Below, in pieces: positions 34,443 to 46,109 of a stretch of DNA of 64,000 nucleotides. A model generated the notes under the pieces. The model had not been told where the DNA came from and made no database searches. It saw nothing but the letters and a program-made list of their open reading frames with translations. The DNA is from Phaseolus vulgaris. Taxonomy: Eukaryota; Streptophyta; Magnoliopsida; Fabales; Fabaceae. Each line of letters begins with the position of its first letter. Position 1 is the stretch's first letter. The position numbers and the translations under genes were made by a program. Location of the stretch: positions 11,584,653-11,648,652 of the forward strand of contig NC_023750.2 of the NCBI RefSeq assembly GCF_000499845.2, read 5' to 3'.

Positions 34443-34526
34443 AGTTGTGCCATCTTTGAAGGTCCTCCTCAGCTCTATGTGTCCACACACTTCTACCTGG
34501 TCTCCAGCGAAACCATACAAGCAACC
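34443..34526. repeat. 84 bp direct repeat, right copy
   Basis: Second copy of 33268-33351. It continues on its right into the rest of the protease region (GGTATAAGGTCGC), as in the intact homologues B and F. The left copy continues on its left into the downstream protease codons. Together the two copies make a nested duplication around the insert. Confidence 0.85.
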
Positions 34527-35773
34527 GGTATAAGGTCGCAACTGGTCTGGAGACAACTGCAGCTTATTGAAGGTCAACCAGAACATCACATCGACCGAAC
34601 TTCCCTGGTCCACGAGGATGCGATGCACCCTTCTTCCTGCTGTCACTACCGAAATCACCACTGGATCATTGTCATGCGTGAAACAATGTCCTGGTAATCG
34701 GCCTTGGTGATGACGAGGTCGACATCGGGAGTCTGATATGCCTCTTGAACTACTATTGGGCCCCATCACCTCTCGCGCATACTTCTTCTGCTGGGAGGCG
34801 GTCCATCCTCCTCTTGAGAACCTTCCAGAGATGTGTTGATCTCACCATGAATGGGCACCTCGTGCCCCTGATCGCCTCCCGGGGTTGCTGATGCCTGAGC
34901 CCCCTACAGCTCTTGGAGGTAGTCCTTTAAGAAGCTGTTCTTTACTAGTTCATCCTACTGGTACCCAAGTGACAAACAGTTGCGTATGGCGTGGCCATAG
35001 GCTTGGTGGAATTCACACCAAGTGTTCTTGTTGGGCCCCAACTTTTTGTCAGTCTTTCGGGGTGTCTTTAGCCTTTCCGCTATGTTAGGAATAGCGATCA
35101 ACTCCTTCAACTCTACTCGAAAATTATTCCAGGGGGGCGCATCCTCCCTTGTGCGTGGCCTAGTTTGGGGCTTCCTGGCCTCGTAGGGTTGCTGCTTCCC
35201 CGAGGCCTTCTTCTCTATCGTCGCCTCATGCACCCTCATGGGTTAAGGTTGACCTGTTGCTCGAGGTCGGATGGGACCAACGCTACTGCGTTTCTCTGTG
35301 ACCTGATCTTCCGCGACGATGTGTGCTATAGCCTGACGCCTGATCTTGCAAAACGTCTTCGGGCAATATCTAATCAGTGAGTCGCTGAAGGGCCCTGACA
35401 GCACTCCTTTGGTGAAGGCATGCACTGTCATGGCTTCATCCTTGGTGTTTACCCTCAGCACTTGGACCTCGAACCTGTTTAAGAACTCTTTCAAGGACTC
35501 TCCTTGGTATTGCTTTATGTCAAAGACATCGTAAGAGATTGCAGGGGGAGCCCTGCTGATAAGGTATTGTTCTCTGAACAGCGTTGAGAATTGGTTGAAA
35601 GAAGTAATGTGTTCGTTAGGGAGACTGGCAAACCATTCCAATGTTACGTCTGTGAACGTGCTCATAAATAGCTTGTAGTACACAGTATCATAACCTCCTG
35701 ATACCATCATCTGGGTGTGGAACGCTATGAGGTAAGACTTTGGGTCCTCTACACCTGTGAATGTGACCTTCGG

Positions 35774-36801
35774 TGATGGAGATCAAGCTCAAGTGGACAT
35801 GGAGGCCAATCAACAAGATCAAGAAGAGGTAGAGGCTCAAATGGAGGACGCCCATGGAGGTTAAAGCCCACCTCAAAGGCTTACAAGAAGCATGTTCAAA
35901 GCTTTAGGAGCTAGGGGACGTTTATTTACTCTTTTTGTAATTTCTTTGGTTGAAGGTGCTTAGAGGGAAACATTAGAAACCTCTATTGTTAAAGCATCTT
36001 TTAGTCTTTAGTTAGGAGTCTTAGGAGGGGGGTGCGTTAGTAGATAGGTGTAGGAGTAAATAAGGAGGTGCCAAAGTGAGAGAAGAGATCACACCTTCCT
36101 CATGTCTTGGTTTAGGCGCCGGTTCTAGTAGCTTTTAGGAGGGAATTTTGAATTCTTTTAGTTTGATTTTCAGCACCTCTAGGCTATAAATATAGGTGCT
36201 GCCCTTGTACATTTCAGATTTGAATTTTAATTAGAGAAACTATACTCAATTTTTGAAAGAGCATTGGAGAGCTTTGTGTCTTCTTCACTAGTCTTATCTT
36301 GATGGTTCAATGGTTACCTCAAGTGGCGGCTTGCACACTTATCTAGGAGTCTCCATCCTCCTAGTGGCGTGATCATCCAACCATTCCTCCATCTTCATGA
36401 GCTTTCTCTTCTCCTTCCTTCCTTCTCTTTTTATGTTCATTCCATAGCTTGTTCCTTTGAAATTCTGTTCGGTTCCTTTGGTGTTTTTGCTGTTTTTGTT
36501 TCTGTTTTATGTTTTTGCCGATTCATTCTTACTTCTTTTTCATTTCTAGCTTTTATGTTCGGTACATTTCAATTCTAAGCCATTTTGTTCGGTGCATTTG
36601 CTTTTCTTTCCAACTTAATCGGTTCAATTTGACAATAATTGGAACTTCCATATGAGTTTGTGTTTTGGCACTAGTTTTGGTGAGTTCTTGTTCATAGAAA
36701 CTTGATCCAATTCTATGATAAAGTGCCTATCTCATAACCAACTCAAGATGATTCCTAAGAATGTCAAGAATCATTCTAATTGTGCTAGTGGAATCACATC
36801 A
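35774..36801 (+). repeat. 5' LTR of element E
   Basis: Begins TGATGGAGATC, ends GAATCACATCA, 1028 bp. Its first 160 bases still read as a pol tail (DGDQAQVDME..., later QRLTRSMFKALG), as expected if U3 carries the end of pol. A TATA-like GCTATAAATATAGG lies at 36181-36194. Position and ends match the LTRs of C and G. Confidence 0.88.
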
Positions 36802-36803
36802 TG

Positions 36804-36821
36804 TGGTATCAAGAGTTTAGG
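36804..36821 (+). other. Primer-binding site of element E
   Basis: TGGTATCAAGAGTTTAGG, two bases after the LTR end. It closely resembles the plant initiator tRNA-Met site TGGTATCAGAGC and equals the position used in element C. Confidence 0.82.
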
Positions 36822-38037
36822 TGTGTTCTTGTTTAATTTTTGAGTTGTGTAGCACTTTAATTTCAAGAGCTCTTTAATTTTTCTTGCAATTTATGATTCT
36901 GTTTTTAGGCTTATTTGAGTTTGCTTGCTGTTTTAATTCTTTTGCCTATCATATGTTTGAGTATTTTCCTTTTTGAATCCATACAAGTTTTGTCCTAGTC
37001 TTGTTTTTCCATAATTGTCATCACTTCTTGTAGTACTTTTGTTGATTTTATTGTTTCTTGCTTTAGTGTCATATAATTTTGCTGAAGTTTGATTTTGATC
37101 CTTTGTGCATTTTCTGTTTTAGATTGAGTTCATGCTTGTATTCTAGACCTATACAAGTTCATACACATCATTTTCCATTATGTCTTTGCTAGTTCATAAT
37201 TCTGTTTTTCATTCCTATTAGGATTCCTCTGTTTTTCTGAAAAGTGCTTACTGTTTTTCCTTATTGCAATTGATTTACTCTCTGGAAAATTCTGAAATTC
37301 TGGATTTGTGTTATTCAAAGTGTTATAAAAGCATAGAAAAAAGAATTACTCAAAAATTCAAAGTACACAAAAAATGATAAATAAAATACAAAAAGTGTAC
37401 AATTCTGCCGAAAAAAATACGGTAATCTGGCAGCGATTTTGAAAAATTTATCTCAATTAATTGGCTTACTGTTTTTAAGTGATTCCAGTGCCATTATTGA
37501 GTTAACATCTTGAAGTTTCTGTGGTTTAAATTTCATAATCCAGTTCGCTCTATATCATTGCAGTTAAATCAGGGAACATCAAGCACAGTTTGCATAAAAA
37601 ATATTTTCCAGTAGCTAATTTTTGTTTTCTTCATCTACTCTAGTGCTTTTCTTTAAGTATTCTTTTGTGTGCCTACTTTATCATTGAGTTCTTTAATTTT
37701 ATTGCTTGTCTTTTGTTCATTAATCTTTGAGTTTGTCAAACATCTAGTATTCCTTTTGTTCTAGCCTTTCTTTGCTTATACTTTTTCTTGTTTGTCTTGC
37801 TTCATTGGTTTTGTTGTGGTTGGCTTTGAGATTGGTGTGCTTGCTTTGACATCTTTCATTTGAGGATTCCAAGACCTCAAGATCAGATTGGTGCAAGGAC
37901 ATTATTTCTTTGAGAGTGACCTATTTTTTCTGCCCAAATTCACTTCGGCATTTTTGCTTGAAACACTCACTGTTTTTGCTAATTTTTGTCTCTCGACCTG
38001 TTTACTGTTTTTGTGTGTTTGCTGTTTTTAATTACAA
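36822..38037 (+). other. Untranslated leader of element E
   Basis: About 1.2 kb of T-rich sequence without a credible gene, ending directly at the gag ATG. It is similar in length and word content to the leader of C. Short frames here are not conserved between the copies. Confidence 0.75.
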
Positions 38038-39925
38038 ATGGCTGGATTTTCAAGTGATGCATCATACAAGCAGAATTCTCCTTCCAAAGCTTCAATCCTT
38101 GGTGAATTACATGAAGCACAAAGAACCATTAGACGCTTGGAAGAGAAATTGCAAAAGATGGAGGTGCAACAAGCTAGACCATCTCCTTCAATCCATGATG
38201 AGCATCATTCACATAGACCTTCAACAAGAGCCTCCTCAAATGATTTTGGCCGTGAAGAAGAGCATAGGAGAAGGAGAAATCCATCACAATTTCATGGACA
38301 AAGACATCATAACCAAGGGGAAAGACATCACTACGGCAATGGCTTCTACCAAGATGCAAAGTCTAGGCTTCCTTCGGTCAAGCTTCCTTGTTTTAATGGC
38401 TCTAGTGATCCTAATGTATATTTAGATTGGGAGGCTAAGTGTGAACAAATATTTGAGATCCATGAGATCCAAGATGAGCATAAGCTTAAGCTAGCCACCC
38501 TAGAGTTTAGTGATTATGCCATGAAATGGTGGCATGGTGTTGTAAAGGACATTATCTATCACAAGGGTCCTCCTGTGGACTCTTGGAACTCTTTAAAGGA
38601 TCACATGCGCGCTAGATTTGTGCCCCCACATTTTAGGAAAGACCTCATGTTGAGACTCCAACGGTTTCAACAAGGCACGCTAAATGTGGATGAATATTAT
38701 AAGGAGCTAAAGACGCTTGTGCTTAAAATTGAATTAGAAGAAAGTGAAGAAGCTATGATTTCTAGGTTTGTGAGTGGTCTTAGGAAGGATATTCAAGACA
38801 TTGTTGAGTTACAAGAGTATTCATCATTGGGTTCTTTAGTTCATCTTGCAATGAAGGTGGAAGCCCAACTTGCTAAGAAAAATTCTTTCAAAAATGCTCC
38901 CAATGATGGTTACTACAACAAGTCTTGGAGGAACAAAAAGTCTTTTTCTAAATTTCCTTCCAAAGATTCTTCTTTCAAACCCAAGGAAACTAAGCCATCT
39001 ACCTCTAGGCCTAAATCACCCACTAGAACTTCTAATACTAAATGTTTTAAATGTATGAGTTATGGTCATATAGCTGCTAATTGCCCTTCCAAACGAAGTA
39101 TGTACATGCATGGAGGCATTGTAGTGAGCGAGCTTGATTCGGATTCTCCTAAGCATGAAGGCATTGTAGTGAGCGAGCTTGATTCGGATTCTCCTAAGCA
39201 TTCATTGCATTCTAGTGCATCTAGTGAGGAAGAGAGTGAATGTCCACTTGAAGGGGATTTGTTAGTTGTGAGAAGACTTCTTGGACAAGTTTCACAACCT
39301 TTTGATAAAAGTCAAAGGGAAAATATTTTCCATACAAGACGTCTTATTCAAAACAACATTTGCTCTTTGATAGTGGATGGGGGTAGTTGTGCAAATGTGG
39401 CTAGTACAAGAGTAGTAGATAAACTTGGATTGCCTACTATCTCTCATACAAAGCCCTACAAATTACAATGGCTTAGTGAAGTAGGAGAAATAGTTCTAAA
39501 CAAACAAGTCCTCATCCATTTCTCAATTGGAAAATACAAAGATGAGGTATTATGTGATGTTGTGCCCATGGAAGCCACTCATGTTCTTTTAGGAAGGCCT
39601 TGGCAATTTGATAGAAAAGTTTTACATGATGGATTTACCAACAAACTCTCTTTTGAATTCCATGGTCACAAGGTTACTTTAAAATCTCTCTCTCCAAGAG
39701 AAGTCCATGAGGACCAAGTTATCATGAAGAAAAAGAGGGAGAGTGAAAAAGATAAAAAAGATAAAAAAAGATAAGAGTTCTAAGCCTACACTCCTTGTGT
39801 CTAGGCATGAAATTGAAAGGGAAATAGTGGCTCATCATCCTCTTTTCTTAGCCATCCCTAGAACTCTTAGAGTAGAATCACATGTTGATAGTCCTCATTG
39901 CTTGGAAAATTTGGTAGAAGAGTTT
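38038..39925 (+). pseudogene. gag and protease of element E, interrupted by element D
   Basis: Starts at the ATG at 38038 (MAGFSSDASY). Gag has an N-terminal helix (RRLEEKLQKMEVQQ), a His/Arg-rich stretch, the capsid-like region (DPNVYLDWEAKC, RARFVPPHFRKDL) and a zinc knuckle CFKCMSYGHIAANC near 39043-39084. A 45 bp unit is duplicated in tandem at 39115-39159/39160-39204 (GIVVSELDSDSPKH twice). Protease: LIVDGGSCANVAST near 39370. Unlike C, gag and protease are in one frame. The frame ends at 39774 in a GATAAAAAAG-type tract, and pol continues in the next frame from about 39743 to the insertion point. At 63395 the frame resumes in register after one AGTTT. Confidence 0.87.
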
Positions 39926-40883
39926 TGTACCGATCAGGTAATCGGGAGTGATGACGTGGCAGCAAGCGATAATATAGGCGTGTTGAATGGGACACCTGGC
40001 TGACAGAAGGGAGGTACATCGGGAAGTCTGTGTAGTCGCCGATCGTTGACTTGGCGTTCTCCGACCTCTAGTGCGTGGAACCGGCGGTCACCAGATTTAC
40101 GCCATAGTCGCCATATGTGAGTACTAGGAGATCAGGTGGTTAGAGACCGCCGAAAGGGGCACATCGCCGAAAGATCAGGAAAGCTTGCTTAAGGTTTCCA
40201 AGGGGTACAAGTACGGGGGACTAGTGATATGCTTGTCACGCAGCGGTGGAGGATGAGGTTATCAGATGATCATTCCCTAGCCAGAGGTCGAGGCAAGGGA
40301 ACAGTTTCCCAGAACATGCATGGTGTGCAAGTGAAGAAGATCGTGATAGCGGCAGGCGAGACCACAGAGAAGGTGTGCATGGTGACACCCCGTACTCGCC
40401 ACTTAAGGGGTCGCTCTCCAAGGAAAGTTGTGCACCAAGTTACTCCTTGTATGGGTAACTTAGTCGAATAACTTGAAGAGTAGAAGTGACGCTCAAGTGG
40501 AGGGATCTCCAGATTGTGACACGTGTACAGCTGGATGCCAGCCACGTGTCCAGAGGTGTAACCGTCAGGAGAGAGAAAATGCTCAGGTATATAAGGAATA
40601 CTTAACAGACTTTTGAGGTACGCTTTCAGAATACTTTCTAGTACACTAAGATTCACTGCGCACGGTTCCTTGAGTTGAGATATTCTCTCTGAGTTTTTTG
40701 GTGATTCCGTCACTGACTTGAGCGTCGGAGCGCGATCGGCCGCAGCGGCGCCACTTTGTTTTCTTCAGGTTCTTGCGAGGAATTAGGGCGTGAGGAGCAA
40801 AGGCTAACGTGGTGCGAAGCTGATCGAGAGGAGAGACCTTTAACGTGGCAAGACTCTTGCACTCAGGTCAACTGGCAGGATCA
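39926..40883 (+). repeat. 5' LTR of element D
   Basis: TGTACCGATCAGG to GGCAGGATCA, 958 bp, with AGTTT on the left. TATA-like GGTATATAAGG at 40585-40595, followed by CACTGACTTGAGCGTCGGAG, a block shared with A, B, F and H. Several CGCCGA/TCGGCG-type words occur in U3. Confidence 0.92.
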
Positions 40884-40904
40884 TCAGGCGCCCACCGTGG
40901 GGCC
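40884..40904 (+). other. Primer-binding site of element D
   Basis: TCAGGCGCCCACCGTGGGGCC directly follows the LTR terminal CA. The identical 21 bases follow the 5' LTR of F on the minus strand (56848-56828). The cognate tRNA was not identified. Confidence 0.65.
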
Positions 40905-41274
40905 GTGTAAAACGTGTTTCCCATCCACAGCGTGAGTTTCTTGAAAGTTTCTGCAGTTCTTGTGTGGTTGTGTGCTGGTGCAACCATTTTCGAAGTTTTT
41001 CACCGTTTGTTTGAGTTTTCAATCGGTAAATCGAGGTTTTTACCGTTCGTTCGAGTTTTCGATCGGTGAATCGGGAGTTTTAGTGGAGAAGCAGGAGGTT
41101 CGTGTTGAGATTCCGAGTTTCTGTGGAGGTTTGGACATCCGAATCAATACCGCGCTGTTGCTGTTGCGTTCTTGGAGGTTCTCCGGAGTTAAAGAAGTTT
41201 TGACCGATTGGTTGCTAGTCGATCGTTCCACTGGTGAAGGTTCTGGTCGTTGGAGTTTGATCTGTTGGTATTTC
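40905..41274 (+). other. Leader of element D
   Basis: About 370 bases of untranslated sequence with a short direct repeat (GTTCGAGTTTTCGATCGGT-like words near 41000-41065). No gene is seen. The corresponding leader of F is at 56441-56827 on the minus strand. Confidence 0.65.
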
Positions 41275-44200
41275 ATGAGAAAGATGAGAAGTGCGCGTCC
41301 AAGTCCCGTTGTGCCAACTGCAGAAGGAGGATCTCAGGGACGTTGTGCCTCATGACAACGATCCCATAGTTATCTCGCTAGTCACGGCGGGAAGGAAGGT
41401 CCACCGGGTACTGGTGGACCAGGGAAGCTCGACAGATGTCATGTTTTGGCCGACTTTCACTAAGCTGCAATTACCCCTTGACCAGTTAAGGCCCTACTGA
41501 GGATGCTTGTATGGGTTCGCTGGCGACCAGGTGGAGGTCAGGGGGTACATTGAGTTGAGAACCACGTTCACAGACGAGGCGGCCTCGAGGACGGAGAAGA
41601 TCAAGTACCTCGTCGTGAATGCCCCCTCGGCGTATAACATTCTGTTGGGAAGACCGACCCTCAACAGAATAGGAGTTGTGCCCTCAACCAGGCACATGAA
41701 GGTTAAATTGCCGTTGATGGAAGGGGTGGTGATCACCATAAGGTCTGACCAGAAGGAGGCAAAGAAGTGTTACGAAAACAGCCTTAAGACCAAGAGGTAG
41801 GTGAGCTACGTCACCACGACACCACCTCCCGGTGTGGAGCCTGGGGCAGCAGAGGGGCGGGTTGTCGACGCGGAGATGGAAGTGACCGCCGAAGGCGATG
41901 TCGTCATGGTGGACCCTGAAGCAGGGGGAGAGAACGTCGATCGGGAGGAAGAAGCGAGGAACCGCCCAGAGGAGGCTAAGGAATCGGGAATCGCCAGGGC
42001 GGTGATCGCCAGTGAAACAAGGCCCAAATCCGTCGAGGAGTGGCTTGAGAGGGAGATCGGGGGCAAGGTCTTCAAGTTGGGAAGATCTTTGGAAGGTGAG
42101 ATACAAGACCAGATCGCCAAGGTGATAGAAAGGCATCTGGATGGTTTTGCATGGTCTACTTCAGACATGCCGGGAATCGATCCTGATTTCTTGTGTCACC
42201 ACCTAGCAATGGACACACAGGTCAGACTAGTGCGACAGAGAAGAAGAAAGTTTAATAAGGAGAGAAGACAGTCGATTAGGGACGAAACGCAAAAGCTCCT
42301 CGCCGCGGGTCATATCAGGGAAGTCCAGTACCCTGAATGGTTGACCAATGTCGTGTTGGTGAGGAAGAGTAACGGGAAGTGGCGCATGTGCGTCGACTTC
42401 ACGGATCTAAACAAGGCTTGCCCAAAGGATTCATACCCTTTGCCAAGCATAGACGCCCTGGTCGACAGTGCAGCAGGGTGCAAGTTGTTGAGCTTCCTGG
42501 ACGCCTTCTTGGGGTACAACCAGATAAAAATGCATCCCGTGAATGAGGAGAAGACCGCCTTCATGACTGAGAGATCGTGCTACTGCTACAAAGTGATGCC
42601 CTTCGGGCTGAAGAACACGGGGGCCACGTACCAAAGGTTGATGGACAAGGTACTTGCACCAATGCTGGGAAGGAATGTGCAAGCGTATGTGGATGATATG
42701 GTCATGACTTCGCTAGAAAAAAGCAAGCACATCTCAGATCTGGAGGAGCTGTTTACCACGATCGCCAAGTACAAATTAAAGCTAAACCCCGAGAAGTGCA
42801 TTTTCGGTGTAGAGGCAGGGAAGTTCTTGGGTTTCCTCTTGACTGAAAGGGGAATTGAAGCAAATCCTGATAAGTGTGCTGCCATCTTGGCGATGAGAAG
42901 CCCAGCTACCGTAAAGGAGGTGCAGCAGCTTACAGGTCGGATGACCGCCCTATCTCGTTTCGTGTCAGCTAGTGGAGAGAAAGGCCATCCGTATTTCCAA
43001 TGCTTAAGGCGAAACAATAGGTTTGTCTGGTCGAAGGAATGCGAATAAGCTTTCGTAAAGCTTAAAGAGTACCTGGCGAGCCCGCCGGTTTTGTGCAAAC
43101 CTTTGGTAGGAACCCCTCTCAGGTTGTATTTTGCTGTAACTGAGAGGGCGGTGAGTGCGGTGCTCGCCCAAGATCAAGGTCAGACTCAGAAACCTATCTA
43201 CTTCGTTAGCAAGGTGTTACAAGGCCCAGAAGTAAGGTATCAGGCCTTGGAGAAAGCTGCAGTGGCAGTTGTATTCTCGGCGAGGAGGTTGCGCCACTAT
43301 TTTCAAAGCTTTACGGTGCTGGTGATGACCGACTTGCCTATCCTGAAAGTCTTAAAGAAGCCTGATGTAGCTGGGAGAATGGTGAAGTGGGCAGTGGAGC
43401 TGTCGGAGTTCGACATCAAATACGAACCCCGAGGACCGATCAAGGGGCAGATTTTCGCTGATTTTGTAGTCGAGCTCTCGTCAGAAGCAGCACGAGTTGA
43501 GGGGGACGATTTTCGTTGGGTACTTTCGGTGGACAGATCGTCTAACAAGCAGGGTAGCGGTGCTGGAGTCATTCTAGAAGGGCCCAACGACGTGCTGATA
43601 GAACAGTCCCTGATGTTTGCCTTTAAAGCTAGCAACAATCAAGCAGAATACGAGGCGTTGATTGAAGGTATCTTGTTGGCTAAGGAGATGGGAGCTAAGG
43701 TGTTGGTGGCCAAGAGTGACTCGTTGTTGGTCACGGGACAAGTAACAGGCGAGTTCCAGGCCAAGGATCCACAAATGGTGGCTTACCTGGAGTATGTGCA
43801 GGAGTTGAAGGGTTCCTTTGCCTCGTTCGAGGTGGTGCATGTATCCAGGGACCAAAATGCCCGAGCTGACTTGCTAGCCAAGCTCGCCAGCTCAGGCAAG
43901 GGGGGTAGGCAGAGGACCGTTATTCAAGAAACTTTGAAGACACCTAGGGCGTTTGTAGCAGATCACCAGGTTCTTCAGATAAGTAAGTCGACGGAGAGAG
44001 GGGCGAGAAGTCACAGGTCCTTAACCCAGGAGACCTTGAGAACGCCAAGAATAAGAGCATGTCGAGGGGAAAGGGTGAACGTGGCGCAGGTCTGCGCTAC
44101 GCATAGGCCAGACACATGGATAACACAATACCAGCGCTGCTTGGCAGATGGCGTTCTTCCGCTGGATCCGACGGAGGCTAGGAAGATAAAGAAGAACTCT

Positions 44201-45318
44201 AGCAAGTTCACCTTGATCCACGGCGAGCTGTTCAGGTTTGGGTTCACACACCCACTCCTAGTATGTGTGCACGGAGAAAAATGTACAAGGATTATGGCCG
44301 AGCTCCATGAAGGTATATGTGGGAGTCACATCGAGGGTCGAGCTCTGGCTGCAAGAGCTCTCCGTGCAGGTTATTACTGGCCAACGATGAGGAAGGACTG
44401 CAAGAAGTATGCTCAATGTTGCAAGCAATGTCAGCAGCACGCCGATTGGCACAGGGCGCCTCCAAAAGAGCTGAAGTCAATTTACAGCCCTTGGCCGTTT
44501 CATACTTGGGGAATTGACATTCTGGGACCCTTCCCACTGGCGGTCAGGCAGATGAAGTACTTGGTAGTGGCGATTGAATACTTCACCAAGTGGATCGAAG
44601 CGGAGCCAGTAGCCCAGATCACCGCACACAAGATCGAAAGCTTTGTATGGAAGAACATCGTGTGCCGGTTTGGTGTGCCTAAACGCCTAGTGTCGGACAA
44701 TGGGACTCAGTTTGCAAGTCACCTGTTGAAAAAGCTGTGCGAAGAAGTGGGAATACAGCAGGTGTTTGCATCCGTTGAGCACCCACAGATGAATGGCCAA
44801 GTGGAGTCTGCCAATCGGGTGTTGCTGAGAGGTTTAAAGAGAAGACTAGAGAAAGCTAAGGGATCGTGGGCTGAAGAGGTACCCCGCATAATTTGGGCGT
44901 ACCATACCACTGAACAGTCAGGAACCCACGAGACCCCGTTTAGCTTGGTTTATGGATGTGATGCGATGATTCCAGTTGAAATCCAGGAAAGCTCGCCGAG
45001 ATTCCAAAACTTTGTGGCGGAAGACTCGAACGAAGAAAGAAGAATGAATCTGGATTTACTGGATGAGGTCAGGGAGGAGGCGAGAGTAAAGGCCGAAGCA
45101 GTAAAGAGGAGGATTGAACGAAGGTATAACTCTAAGGTAGTGCCAAGGCAGTTTAGAGGAGGCGATCTGGTGATGAGGAAGGCCCATCAGTACGAGATGG
45201 AGAACAAGTTATCGCCTAAGTGGACGGGACCGTTCAGAATAACCGAGGTGCTCGGGAACGGCGCCTACCGCTTAGAGACGTTAAAAGGAGGGGCGATTCC
45301 TCGCACTTGGAACGCCAC
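41275..45318 (+). pseudogene. gag-pol of element D, gag mostly deleted, split by element F
   Basis: Gag starts at the ATG at 41275 (MRKMRS) but at about 41325-41332 jumps to DLRDVVPHDND, the start of the protease region, skipping about 1.4 kb present in F and leaving the two parts in different frames. The main frame then runs through protease (VDQGSSTDVMF), RT (FTDLNKACPKDSYPLP, YVDDM near 42690), RNase H 1 (YFAVTERAVSAVLAQ near 43130), RNase H 2 (LSVDRSSNKQGSG, Gly to Arg) and integrase (HEGICGSH, GIDILGPF, VSDNGTQF, HPQMNGQVE). Stops in this frame: TGA 41498-41500, TAG 41798-41800 and TAA 43046-43048. F interrupts the codon after WNA at 45318; the remaining eight codons are at 57632-57653. 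Confidence 0.9.
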
Positions 45319-46096
45319 TGATCCTGCCTGTTGACCGGAGCGCTGGAGAATGCCTCGTCAAAGGATCGACGTGCGCACCGCTTCTCACCTCCGTTCCTCT
45401 TCGGGATCTATCTCAAGAACCTGCAAAGAAACGATACGGCGCCGCTGCGGCCGATCGCACTCCGACGCTCAAGTCAGTGACGGTATCACCAAATACTAAG
45501 AACGAGAACCGTGCAAATCCTCTCTCACTTGCAAGCGTAAAGTGTATGAACTGAACGTGCGTACCTCAGAAAGTCTGTTAAGAACTCTTATATACCTGGT
45601 GGTTTTCTCTCTCCTGGCAGTTACGGACTTGGACACGTGGCTCGTATCCAACTGTACACGTGCCATCATCTGGAGGCTCCCTGACTTGGCGCTGCTTCTA
45701 CTCTCATTTTGGCTAAGTTACTTATGCATGGTACTGCCCAGTGCATAGCTAACTTAGGAGTGCGATCTCTACTGGAACTGGCGAGTTAGGGCCTTCATAC
45801 ACCTTCCCTGTGGTCTCGCCGGCCGCCTTCATAATCTGCTTCTCCTTCATCTTCGGCGATGTGCTTGTTCTGGCGATCTCCGACGGCTTGGTCGCCTGAG
45901 TCTACATCTGGCGACTTCATCTTCAACCTGGCGATCGCCTATTCTGGTAAACTGGAAATCGGAACACGCCAACTTAACAACTGGCGACTACACGTGCCTC
46001 CCGACTTCCTTCCCATCTGCCAACCTGGCGCCTTGTCAACACACCTACACTGTAGCAGGATGCCACGTCATCACACCCGACCACCAGGGCGGTACA
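45319..46096 (-). repeat. 3' LTR of element F
   Basis: Plus-strand ends TGATCCTGCC and GCGGTACA. The target duplication places the start at 45319, ten bases left of the alternative TGTTGACC. The minus strand has a TATA-like GGTATATAAGAG at about 45587-45598. Differences from the 5' LTR at 45402, 45560, 45625 and 46043. Confidence 0.94.
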
Positions 46097-46109
46097 CAAG
46101 CCCCCCAGT
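46097..46109 (-). other. Polypurine tract of element F
   Basis: The minus strand reads ACTGGGGGGCTTG immediately before the 3' LTR, the same sequence as before the 3' LTR of D (62424-62436). Confidence 0.8.

Larger units (their letters stand above)
33043..35773 (-). mobile_element. Fragment K: gag-protease piece of a Tat-like element
   Basis: The minus strand from 35773 encodes gag. The first block is FTGVEDPKSYLIAFHT, followed by the capsid-like region 35710-35243 with FREQYLISRAPP and SLKEFLNRFEVQV, a WCEFHQAYGHAIRNC zinc-type motif near 35000, and the protease region (LVDQGSSVDVMF near 34600; YNILLDRPALNR near 33200). Stops at 35240-35242 and several other places make it a pseudogene. The left end (about 33043) stops abruptly against AT-rich DNA. 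The right end is cut by E at 35773/35774, where TTCGG (35769-35773) would be one copy of E's duplication. An 84 bp stretch of the protease region occurs twice, flanking an insert. Confidence 0.85.

Noticed and set aside
33268..34526. 84 bp flanking repeat as a target-site duplication
   Set aside because: No known plant transposon makes duplications of this size; recorded as a separate duplication event instead.
37910..38425. 171-codon frame overlapping E gag
   Set aside because: Begins in the leader with a non-ATG codon and overlaps the true gag frame from 38038, which is conserved in C and G.
40229..40471. 80-codon frame in D 5' LTR (and 62740-62964 in the 3' LTR)
   Set aside because: LTR sequence; the frame diverges and breaks between the two copies.
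45542..45748. 68-codon frame in both F LTRs (also 57072-57278)
   Set aside because: Present twice only because the LTRs are copies; non-ATG start, no family, lies over the TATA region.
45329..46096. LTR of F starting at TGTTGACC (768 bp)
   Set aside because: The GCCAC target duplication and the resumed pol frame of D fix the start ten bases earlier at TGATCCTGCC (45319); the same ten bases precede TGTTGACC in the other LTR.
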